A stretch of 7,190 bases of DNA from Anaerolineae bacterium (GTDB lineage Bacteria > Chloroflexota > Anaerolineae > Aggregatilineales > UBA2796), in NCBI GenBank assembly GCA_020851855.1, contig JADZBY010000269.1:1-7190 (forward strand), given 5' to 3'. Shown here one piece after another: positions 1 to 5,242 of this stretch. Numbering within the stretch: position 1 is the first letter of the stretch; every line of letters begins with the position of its first letter. Below the pieces are notes generated by a model. That model did no database searches. It saw only the letters and a program-made list of their open reading frames with translations, and was not told the origin of the DNA. The translations under genes and the position numbers were made by a program.

Positions 1-186
1 GACAAGATTCGGGCGCGCATCGACGCGGCGGGCGATACCGCGCCCCAGGTCGGCGTGGCGATTGCCGTGGAATTGCTTGAGGAGCTTCAGGGCGCGGGCA
101 TGATCCAGGGCGCGTACCTGATCCCGCCCTTCGGCAAATACGAGATGGCCGCCGATATCGTCGAGGCCATCAAGGCGAAGGTGTGA
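1..186 (+). CDS. C-terminal end of a methylenetetrahydrofolate reductase-type protein (partial)
   Basis: The window opens inside this gene; 61 codons remain before TGA. The tail has the pattern GVAIAVELLEEL, then QGAYLIPPFGKYEMAADIV. This is the end of the TIM barrel in 5,10-methylenetetrahydrofolate reductases, above all the bifunctional homocysteine S-methyltransferase/MTHFR proteins, where 'VQGVYLMPPFGRYE' is the usual form. Such enzymes reduce methylene-THF to methyl-THF with a flavin cofactor in the cytoplasm, supplying methyl groups for methionine. The N-terminal part lies outside the window, so whether this is the bifunctional or the single-domain form cannot be seen. It converges on the HEAT-repeat gene, and paired palindromes fill the gap. 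The family call rests on one short conserved block. Confidence 0.72.
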   Translation, partial: DKIRARIDAAGDTAPQVGVAIAVELLEELQGAGMIQGAYLIPPFGKYEMAADIVEAIKAKV

Positions 187-216
187 GGGCCGGCGAAACG
201 TGTTCGGATAAGGTGC

Positions 217-277
217 GGGCGGCTCGCGAGCCGCCCCTACCGCGACATACCGTGTAGGGGCGCGTCGCGACGCGCCC
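217..277. repeat. Paired perfect palindromes between convergent genes; possible bidirectional terminator
   Basis: Two perfect 20-bp palindromes lie at 217-236 (centre CTCGCGAG) and 258-277 (centre GTCGCGAC). Their inner edges carry a further inverted pair, CCCCTAC (234-240) and GTAGGGG (254-260), around a 13-nt loop, so the 61-bp unit can fold in more than one way. GTAGGGGCG-type palindromes are, to my recollection, widely dispersed between genes in Chloroflexota and some other GC-rich bacteria. The unit sits between the stop codons of two convergent genes, which fits transcription termination from both sides, but no T-run follows. The structure is certain; the function is inferred. Confidence 0.75.
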
Positions 278-289
278 GTTTCCGCCCTC

Positions 290-1108
290 TCACCGCTTCT
301 TCTTCTCGCGGGCGGCCTGGGCGCGCGCAAAAATCTCGGCGGCGCTCGGTCCCGTGGTGGGTTCGGGCTTGGTCTGGGCGCGCTCTTCGGCCTGCACCTG
401 TTCCCAGCGAATCCAGTTGTAATAAAGCGCCTTGCCGCTCGCCTGAATCTCCTGCCGCACTTCAGGGACCGGCTCCAGCGCAAAACGGTGCGCCAGCGGG
501 GCCAGCGCGGCGAGATTGTTCAGGGTACGCAACTCGACTGCCGCACTGCGCCGCGTGCGCGAATCGGGGTGGCGCAGGCGGTTGGCCCAGGCGGTGATGT
601 CGTTATCCGTCGGGCGCTGCGGGTCGATGGCGAGGCCGATCTCTGGTTTTTCACCCGACTCGCCGCTGCCCGTGAGCGAACTGAGCATGACCGACGCCGC
701 CACGCCCAGACCGCCCATCATGGCCGCCGCTGCGCCCCAGGCCGCCGTACCCGCCACCTTGCTGCCGACTTCGTCCTGCTGCTGTCGGATGCGGTCCAAT
801 TCCATCTGCTCGTGAAGCTTCTTCAGCTTGGCGCGCTCCTCAAGCTCGTCGGGCGACGGTCCCCAGTCCAGCCGGAAATGCTGGCGCACGCCGAGGTCGG
901 TGGAATGGCCGCGGGCCGCCGCCGCGGCGATGATACCGCCCGTCCAGCGTATCGTCTCGCGCACCGCCGGGTCACTTTCGCGCTCGGACAGGCTGCGCAG
1001 CGTGGGCAGGGCCGCCGTCTCTTCCAGCATGGCCAGCATCCGCAGCATCTCGATGCGCGCCGCCGGGTTCGGGTTATTCAGGCCGTGTATGAGCTTTTCC
1101 GGGATCAT
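290..1108 (-). CDS. HEAT-repeat protein with coiled coil and Gly/Ala-rich hydrophobic core
   Basis: The protein has 272 residues from ATG at 1108. Residues ~6-62 form HEAT-like helical repeats (NPAARIEMLRMLAMLEE, DPAVRETI). Residues ~88-117 are charged and probably coiled coil (ELEERAKLKKLHEQMELDR). Residues ~119-145 form a Gly/Ala/Met-rich hydrophobic stretch (AAWGAAAAMMGGLGVAAS) that could be a membrane segment or a buried glycine-zipper helix. Residues ~170-227 are a second HEAT-like unit (LRHPDSRTRRSAAVELRTL), and the tail is basic (REKKKR). HEAT repeats usually bind proteins; no catalytic motif is seen and the partner is unknown. The frame stays open to 1177, but GGGAG at 1116-1120 lies 7 nt before the 1108 ATG, and the promoter at 1149-1177 falls within the longer reading, so the shorter start is favoured. 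The gene appears to be transcribed alone. Confidence 0.78.
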   Translation of the reverse strand: MIPEKLIHGLNNPNPAARIEMLRMLAMLEETAALPTLRSLSERESDPAVRETIRWTGGIIAAAAARGHSTDLGVRQHFRLDWGPSPDELEERAKLKKLHEQMELDRIRQQQDEVGSKVAGTAAWGAAAAMMGGLGVAASVMLSSLTGSGESGEKPEIGLAIDPQRPTDNDITAWANRLRHPDSRTRRSAAVELRTLNNLAALAPLAHRFALEPVPEVRQEIQASGKALYYNWIRWEQVQAEERAQTKPEPTTGPSAAEIFARAQAAREKKKR

Positions 1109-1148
1109 GATCGTGCTCCCAGGCAACCGTATGCTGCCCCACCGCCCC

Positions 1149-1177
1149 ATTGTAGGATAGGCTCGATTCCGGGTCAA
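1149..1177 (-). promoter_or_regulatory. Sigma-70-type promoter for the HEAT-repeat gene
   Basis: Read on the minus strand there is TTGACC (1177-1172), a 17-bp spacer, and TACAAT (1154-1149). Each hexamer is one base off the sigma-70 consensus at ideal spacing. Transcription would begin near 1142, giving a leader of about 34 nt that contains the GGGAG ribosome binding site before the ATG at 1108. It lies in the gap after the stop of the upstream lipoprotein gene (1202), so the HEAT gene need not depend on read-through. This is sequence evidence only. Confidence 0.65.
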
Positions 1178-1201
1178 CCAGCGGGATAACGTGGAAACGC
1201 C

Positions 1202-2521
1202 TCAGCGGCCCGCCGGGCGCGCGGCGACATGCAGCGCGGCGGTCCCATCGGGGCGCAGGACCCGCCAGGCCAGCGTCAGGTTACCGGCGGCGTCGTGGGC
1301 CAGCGATGCCGGGCCGATTGCGCCTTGCGCCGGGGAACCTGCCGGGGAATCCGCGAGCACGGGCGAGAAGGCCAGAATCCCCTCACGCGACAGCCGCACG
1401 ACGAGCGGACGGTCGGCGGGCCGGGCCGGCTCCCCGGCGCTCAGGGCGAGCAACACGCCATCCGGCAGCGGCGGCCCGTCCGAGATGACCGGCCAGCGCA
1501 CGCTGAGCATGGCGGGCAGCGCCGTGAAATCCAGGCTGCGCGTGGCGGCGGGTGCGCCCTGGGCAAAACTCAGGCCGCTCACCGCGCCGTGCACGCCGTC
1601 CGCATTGACAACCACCAGACTCCAGACCAGAAACACGGCGCGCGAATCGACGCCGAGCGCCAGTCCGTCGATCATCTGGCCTGCGCCGGTGCGCACCACG
1701 CCCACGGGTGTGCTCATGATGCCGGGCAGCGCATCGAACAGGCGCAGCGGGCCGCGTGGCGCTTCCAGGTAGCGCACGCTCCACACGCCGCCCTGCCCGG
1801 CTTCGAGCCACGCCGCGTGCAGCCGGTCATCCGGCCCGAAGGCGAGCGCCGGGAAACGCCCCGACGGGCTGAGGCGAACCGGCGCGCGCGGGCGGCCCAA
1901 TCCGTCGATCAGCGTGGCAAACACGGGCGTTTCTGCGCCGTCGGTCTGGCTCCACAGTACGAGCAACTCGCCGTCGGGTGTGGTCCCCGCCGCAAATTCG
2001 AGCACCGGCCCGTCGGCGATGTCTGTCGGGCCGCGCTCGACCTGACGCGACGGGCCGAGCGTGCCGCCGACCAACGCATATCCGCCTTCGGCGCGCCCTT
2101 CCAGCCACACCAGCTGCGACCAGCGGTCGGCCAGCGCTGCCAGGCGGACGCCCGTGGGCCGGATTCCCAGCGCCAACCGCCGGATCGCGTCCGGCTGCGC
2201 TTCTGAGTCGCCGCTGAGCGCGACAAGGCGCAGATTCGGCTCGTCGGGCGGGCCGGGCCATGCCAGCCAGAGCGCACGATCATCGCGCCACAGGGCGGGG
2301 CTGTCCAGGCCGGGCACGCCGGCAAAGGTCTGCATGGCGCGCCACGGATGTTCCAGGCGGATGGCCGTGTCGGACGGGGCACAAGCGCCAGCCAGCAGCA
2401 GGATGCCGCCGAGCAGCATCCGACGGACGGCGGCGACTGCGACAAATCGGTGACGGCGCGCAGATCGGGTTTTGCCGCATAATGAAAGGAAGAAACGCGC
2501 CGCTGCTGGGAAGGTGGTCAT
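1202..2521 (-). CDS. Putative lipoprotein with about seven beta-propeller-type repeats
   Basis: The ORF gives 439 residues. A hydrophobic stretch (MLLGGILLLAGAC, residues 35-47) ends in a lipobox-like AGAC with candidate lipidated Cys47. Arginines precede it, so export and membrane anchoring are likely. The mature part carries a recurring strand motif, Asp/Gly then a hydrophobic run ending in Trp: DDRALWLAW (80-88), ADRWSQLVW (131-139), DGELLVLW (183-190), DDRLHAAW (231-238), DSRAVFLVW (292-300), a degenerate copy near 354-360, and GNLTLAW (413-419). Spacing is about 48-62 residues, as in a seven-bladed BNR/sialidase-like propeller. No catalytic signature is recognised, so the role is unknown (surface binding is plausible). 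The start is uncertain: ATG 2521 has TATACT 7 nt upstream but gives a long n-region, while ATG 2419 gives a short signal peptide but no clear ribosome binding site. Confidence 0.75.
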   Translation of the reverse strand: MTTFPAAARFFLSLCGKTRSARRHRFVAVAAVRRMLLGGILLLAGACAPSDTAIRLEHPWRAMQTFAGVPGLDSPALWRDDRALWLAWPGPPDEPNLRLVALSGDSEAQPDAIRRLALGIRPTGVRLAALADRWSQLVWLEGRAEGGYALVGGTLGPSRQVERGPTDIADGPVLEFAAGTTPDGELLVLWSQTDGAETPVFATLIDGLGRPRAPVRLSPSGRFPALAFGPDDRLHAAWLEAGQGGVWSVRYLEAPRGPLRLFDALPGIMSTPVGVVRTGAGQMIDGLALGVDSRAVFLVWSLVVVNADGVHGAVSGLSFAQGAPAATRSLDFTALPAMLSVRWPVISDGPPLPDGVLLALSAGEPARPADRPLVVRLSREGILAFSPVLADSPAGSPAQGAIGPASLAHDAAGNLTLAWRVLRPDGTAALHVAARPAGR

Positions 2522-2527
2522 GCCTCA

Positions 2528-2537
2528 GAGTATACTC
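2528..2537. promoter_or_regulatory. Palindromic -10-like element between divergent genes
   Basis: GAGTATACTC is a perfect 10-bp palindrome that presents TATACT on both strands (2531-2536 on +, 2534-2529 on -). On the minus strand it sits 7 nt before ATG 2521, the position expected for a leaderless start of the lipoprotein gene. On the plus strand it would give the FHA gene a leader of roughly 65 nt. No convincing -35 hexamer is visible at 16-18 bp for either direction, so the call is tentative. Confidence 0.4.
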
Positions 2538-2606
2538 AGTCTCAACCATCCCACCCGACCTCGTCACGAGGAGAGTGTCGCGCGAAAGACAGATAGAGTG
2601 ACAGGC

Positions 2607-2987
2607 ATGAGCGCTGCGCCGCAAGAACGTGCGCCTTATCCGGGACCGATCGCGTTGACGGTCCGCGTCGGCATGGAAGGGGAGAAGTCGCCCTCGATAC
2701 GCCTGGTCGTTGCCGACGCCGCCATCCTGGGCCGCGCCGACGACGAGGGCGGGTTCCGGCCCGATCTCGACCTGGAGCCGTTCGGCGCGCTGGATGCAGG
2801 CGTATCACGCCGCCACGCGCAGATCGCCTACCGCCAGGGCGCAATGTTCCTGTCTGACCTGGGCAGCGTGAACGGCACGCGCATCAATGGCTTTGCGCTG
2901 GAGCCGGATCAGGCGTGCCGCTTGCGCGACGGCGACCGGATCGAGCTGGGCCACCTGATGCTGCGCATTCACTTCCACGAGGCGTGA
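2607..2987 (+). CDS. Small FHA-domain protein
   Basis: The 126-residue protein is almost entirely one forkhead-associated domain, a module that binds phosphothreonine peptides. The landmarks are in order: ILGR (residues 40-43), GVSRRHAQI (65-73) with the Ser and His of the phosphopeptide pocket, and LGSVNGTRING (85-95) with the binding Asn. The ending is LRDGDRIELGHLMLRIHF, the last strands of the sandwich. The DLDLEPFGALDAGVSRRH form is common in single-FHA proteins of Chloroflexota and cyanobacteria. No second domain or membrane segment is present, so it is probably a cytoplasmic adaptor in Ser/Thr kinase signalling; no kinase is in the window. The frame is open upstream to 2472, but the FHA fold needs nothing before 2607. 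No strong ribosome binding site is seen; TAGAGT at 2594-2599 lies 7 nt before the ATG. It converges on the methyltransferase gene with 12 nt between stops. Confidence 0.85.
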   Translation: MSAAPQERAPYPGPIALTVRVGMEGEKSPSIRLVVADAAILGRADDEGGFRPDLDLEPFGALDAGVSRRHAQIAYRQGAMFLSDLGSVNGTRINGFALEPDQACRLRDGDRIELGHLMLRIHFHEA

Positions 2988-2999
2988 CCCGGCGCTTGG

Positions 3000-3770
3000 C
3001 TACTCGCCCTTCTGCGCGATGATGATGATTTGCTCCAGGTTGCGCGCATCGTCCACCGGCTCAAGCGTCGTGGTCAGCAGGCGAACGAGCGACAACCCGG
3101 CGGCTTCCAGCAGGCGCGTGATGGCCTGGAACGGGTAGCCGCGCAGCAGATGCACCTCGTCAAAGCGCTGCCATGCCGTCGCGTCCCCGGCGAAGATCGT
3201 GTAGCGCGTCGTCAGCGTCAGCGTCTCGTAGCTGAACTGGTTGCGGGACAGGATGAGGTGCGCGCCCTCGTCGTCGCTCACCACGCGGTCGCCATTGCCG
3301 GCGGCGGCCAATCCCCGGATGGTCATCAGGTCGAAGATGAAGTACTTCTTCGGCTCCAACGCAGCATAGACCATGCGGAAAATTCCTTCAAGGTCACGCA
3401 GCGACGGGATGTAGTTGAGCGAGCTGCCCAACGACAGGGCCAGGTCGTAGGTCACCGTGGGGCGGAAGGCGCGCACGTCGGCCACGTTGTACTCGACGGA
3501 CAGATTCATGCTGCTCGTCGTGGTCCGCGCGCGCCGCACCATAGCCGGAGAGCTATCTACCGCCGTGACGCGCAGCCCGTGTTCGGCCAGCCAGTAGGCG
3601 ACTTCGCCCGTTCCCGCCGCCAGATCAAGCACAGTGCGGCCTGTCCAGTCCATCTCAAACAGGACATTGTACAGCGCCGGAATGAGCGCCTCACCATACG
3701 CTGCGAATCCGGCGCGCTGGTACACATCGGCCAGCGCCTGGTACGGTTCGACTCGGTTCGTTGTGGCCAT
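3000..3770 (-). CDS. Class I SAM-dependent methyltransferase, substrate unknown
   Basis: The 256-residue protein has a Rossmann methyltransferase core. Motif I is VLDLAAGTGEVAYWLA (from residue ~47), the glycine-rich SAM loop. It is followed by VTAVDSSPAMVRRAR, whose acidic residue contacts the ribose, then VEYNVADVRAF and YDLALSLGSSLNYI (motif IV region). The C-terminal part has strands such as FIFDLMT and ends EQIIIIAQKGE. The N-terminus YQALADVYQRAGFAAYGEAL resembles small-molecule methyltransferases of the Methyltransf_25 type. Nothing visible fixes the substrate. ATG 3770 is chosen because GAGAG lies 7 nt upstream; a TTG directly before it (3773) is a poorer option. It starts 26 nt after the stop of the DM13 gene and is probably cotranscribed with it. 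Confidence 0.85.
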   Translation of the reverse strand: MATTNRVEPYQALADVYQRAGFAAYGEALIPALYNVLFEMDWTGRTVLDLAAGTGEVAYWLAEHGLRVTAVDSSPAMVRRARTTTSSMNLSVEYNVADVRAFRPTVTYDLALSLGSSLNYIPSLRDLEGIFRMVYAALEPKKYFIFDLMTIRGLAAAGNGDRVVSDDEGAHLILSRNQFSYETLTLTTRYTIFAGDATAWQRFDEVHLLRGYPFQAITRLLEAAGLSLVRLLTTTLEPVDDARNLEQIIIIAQKGE

Positions 3771-3796
3771 CAATGTACTCTCTTATGCAAAAGGCG

Positions 3797-4396
3797 TTAA
3801 CCCAGCGTGGCGTAGCTGTAAATGCTCTGCAGGCCTTCGCTGACGATGACGACGCTGCGATAGCGTTCAAGGCGCAGCTCGCGCGGGATGGCGAACTGGT
3901 GCGGCCCAACGCTGCCCAGGAGCGCGCCGACCAGAAATTCCGGGACCGCGCCGCCAAGTTCCTGGATGGTGCGCGGCGCTTCACTGCCTGAAAGGTACAC
4001 GTTCAGCCCAGGCGCCTTGGTCACACCGAAGTTTTCCAGTCGGAGCAGGACGCTGTCATCGGGCAGGCGATAAAGCACCACGTCGCCCTGCCCGGCGTGC
4101 AAGGCGTCCAGCGCCTGGAACTCGCCGCGCAAGACGGGCTGCCCTTCAGGCGGCACGGGGGGCGGCGCGCTCTCGGTCGGAACGGGCACGACGGTGAGCA
4201 GCGCGGTGTAGGCCGTGGCGGCAAATTCGGCGTTGGGCAGGCTTTGTAATACGCGGCGCTGCTCGGCGCTGGCCAGCGCAAACGGCACACTCTCCTCGCC
4301 GGTGCGGAACACGCCGCGCCACAAGGGGAAGGTGAAGAGCAGGGCCACCACCAGCGCGCCCAGGATCAGCAGCGCCCAGCGTGGGCGATGACGCAT
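3797..4396 (-). CDS. Membrane-anchored DM13-domain protein
   Basis: The protein has 199 residues from ATG 4396, chosen because AGGAAGG (4404-4410) lies 7 nt before it. Residues 1-6 are basic (MRHRPR) and ~7-26 form one membrane helix (WALLILGALVVALLFTF), probably leaving the rest outside the cytoplasm. A Pro-rich linker (~70-86) leads to a DM13 domain at ~88-198. Its landmarks are GEFQALDALHAGQGDVVLYRL, SVLLRLENFGVTKAPGLNVYLSG, LLGSVGPHQFAIP and YRSVVIVSEGLQSIYSYATL. DM13 is proposed to take part in redox or electron transfer and usually keeps a Cys in a 'VVIWC..F' strand near the end. Here that position reads VVIVS, so the Cys appears to be Ser186. The role is unknown. It is the first gene of a likely two-gene unit with the methyltransferase and diverges from the RfaE2-like gene. 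Confidence 0.8.
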   Translation of the reverse strand: MRHRPRWALLILGALVVALLFTFPLWRGVFRTGEESVPFALASAEQRRVLQSLPNAEFAATAYTALLTVVPVPTESAPPPVPPEGQPVLRGEFQALDALHAGQGDVVLYRLPDDSVLLRLENFGVTKAPGLNVYLSGSEAPRTIQELGGAVPEFLVGALLGSVGPHQFAIPRELRLERYRSVVIVSEGLQSIYSYATLG

Positions 4397-4444
4397 CGTG
4401 CATCCTTCCTGATCGGCATTGTCCGTGCACTCTGTCCGCCCTCG

Positions 4445-4450
4445 ATTGTA
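4445..4450 (-). promoter_or_regulatory. Candidate -10 box for the DM13-methyltransferase unit
   Basis: TACAAT on the minus strand lies about 48 nt before the DM13 start codon. It is the same hexamer seen before the HEAT gene and, on the other strand, before the RfaE2-like gene. The best -35 candidate, TGGTGA at a 16-bp spacing, is weak. It sits in the 154-bp divergent gap. Confidence 0.4.
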
Positions 4451-4536
4451 GCGAATCTGCGGCGGCTCACCAGCGGCAACCCAGCCGTATGCCTGCCGCC
4501 GGGCCAGCGCAGGTGGCGCGCCCTGTCTGGCTTGGT

Positions 4537-4542
4537 TACAAT
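4537..4542 (+). promoter_or_regulatory. -10 box placed for a leaderless start of the RfaE2-like gene
   Basis: TACAAT ends 8 nt before the ATG at 4551. A start site 6-8 nt past a -10 box would fall on or next to the A of the ATG, so the transcript would have almost no leader. The 8 bases between (CCGCCGCC) contain no ribosome binding site. This is the TANNNT-near-ATG layout known from leaderless genes in Deinococcus and actinobacteria. No good -35 hexamer is visible. Confidence 0.5.
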
Positions 4543-4550
4543 CCGCCGCC

Positions 4551-5033
4551 ATGAGCGGAATACTCACCCTGGATCAGGCTGTACAGGCCCGTGCGCGCAT
4601 CCGCGAGACGGGCCTGAGCCTTGTGTTCACCAACGGCCACTTCGATCTGCTGCACGTCGGCCACCTGGATTACCTGGAGCGGGCGCGGGCGCTGGGCGGT
4701 GCGCTGTTCGTGGGCATCAACGACGACGCCTCAACGGCGGCGCTCAAGGGCGCTGGCAGGCCGCTCATCCCCGCCGCCGAGCGGGCGCGGCTCGTCGCGG
4801 CGTTGCGCTGCGTGGACGGCGTGATCATCTTCTCCGGCCTGACGGCGGGACCGCTCATCGAGGCGCTGCGACCCGACATCTACGCCAAAGGCGGCGATTA
4901 CCAGCACAAGACGCTTCCGGAGAAGCCCATCGTGGAAGCCTACGGCGGGCAGGTGGTCCTGATCGACCTTGTGCCGGAGCGCAGCACCACCGCGCTCATC
5001 GCCCGGGTGCGCGCCCTGCCAGGAGTCAGGTAG
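4551..5033 (+). CDS. rfaE2: Stand-alone RfaE2/HldE C-terminal-type nucleotidyltransferase
   Basis: The protein has 160 residues, the usual length for a single cytidylyltransferase-like domain. VFTNGHFDLLHVGHLDYL (25-42) carries the HxGH nucleotide-binding motif (35-38). VGINDDASTAALKG (54-67), RPLIPAAER (70-78), LRPDIYAKGGDY (106-117) and VPERSTTALI (141-150) complete the RfaE2 pattern. The family transfers AMP from ATP to D-glycero-beta-D-manno-heptose 1-phosphate, making ADP-heptose in the cytoplasm. Relatives use CTP with glycerol 3-phosphate or other sugar phosphates, so the substrate is inferred. The N-terminal kinase domain of fused HldE is absent, and no heptose kinase, isomerase or phosphatase is in the window. 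The usual Cys of 'NGCFD' is His30. The gene has a leaderless-type promoter and is followed after 4 nt by the MurJ-like gene, which suggests an envelope glycan role. Confidence 0.85.
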   Translation: MSGILTLDQAVQARARIRETGLSLVFTNGHFDLLHVGHLDYLERARALGGALFVGINDDASTAALKGAGRPLIPAAERARLVAALRCVDGVIIFSGLTAGPLIEALRPDIYAKGGDYQHKTLPEKPIVEAYGGQVVLIDLVPERSTTALIARVRALPGVR

Positions 5034-5037
5034 CCGG

Positions 5038-5242
5038 ATGACCACGGAAGCCACGACGCCCGCCTCCAGCGCCGCGCCGGAGCCGCCGCTCGTCGTTGCC
5101 CCGGCTCTTGCCGCTCAGGATTCCGAAGAGACGAGCACGAGCGTCGCCCGCGCCACGACGGTGATGGCGCTGGGCAACATCACCAGCCGCGTGCTCGGTT
5201 TCGCTAAAGAAATCGTGCTCGCCAACATCTTCGGGCCGGGCC
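5038..5242 (+). pseudogene. murJ: N-terminal piece of the frameshifted MurJ-family gene
   Basis: From ATG 5038, 4 nt after the rfaE2 stop and with AGG 7 nt upstream, this frame encodes 68 MurJ residues. First comes an Ala/Pro/Thr-rich head (~1-34), then the first membrane helix region, ARATTVMALGNITSRVLGF followed by AKEIVLANIFGPG. This matches the start of MurJ (E. coli has SRVLGFVRDTIIARIFGAG). The frame then runs into non-MurJ sequence (RGCLPDRHHHP) and stays open to 5949 by chance. The remainder of MurJ continues in another frame from 5243. The break falls exactly at the tandem GGGCC at 5233-5242; one more GGGCC would give FGPGRAVDAF, with the family's normal spacing. It may be a real mutation or an assembly/sequencing error. 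Confidence 0.85.
5233..5242 (+). repeat. Two-copy GGGCC tandem repeat at the murJ frameshift
   Basis: Two head-to-tail GGGCC units sit exactly where the MurJ reading changes frame. Adding a third unit (+5 nt) joins the frames and encodes Gly-Pro-Gly-Arg-Ala-Val-Asp-Ala-Phe, the expected MurJ sequence. Loss of a unit by replication slippage, or collapse of a GC-rich repeat in the assembly, would both produce this. Confidence 0.7.

Noticed and set aside
488..1189. Long + strand open frame opposite the HEAT gene
   Set aside because: Its translation is Arg/Gln/His-rich with no domain, typical of the antisense of a GC-rich gene; the minus-strand reading has repeats, a ribosome binding site and a promoter.
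1229..2206. 325-codon + strand open frame opposite the lipoprotein gene
   Set aside because: Low-complexity Arg/Ala/Gln/His composition and no motif; the minus strand encodes the signal peptide and propeller repeats.
3030..3800. 256-codon + strand open frame opposite the methyltransferase
   Set aside because: The minus strand has clear SAM-binding motifs; the antisense product is Arg/Gln/His-rich and matches nothing recognised.
4388..5041. 217-codon + strand frame overlapping the RfaE2-like gene
   Set aside because: The HxGH nucleotidyltransferase is in the other frame; this one gives Arg/Gly/His-rich sequence.
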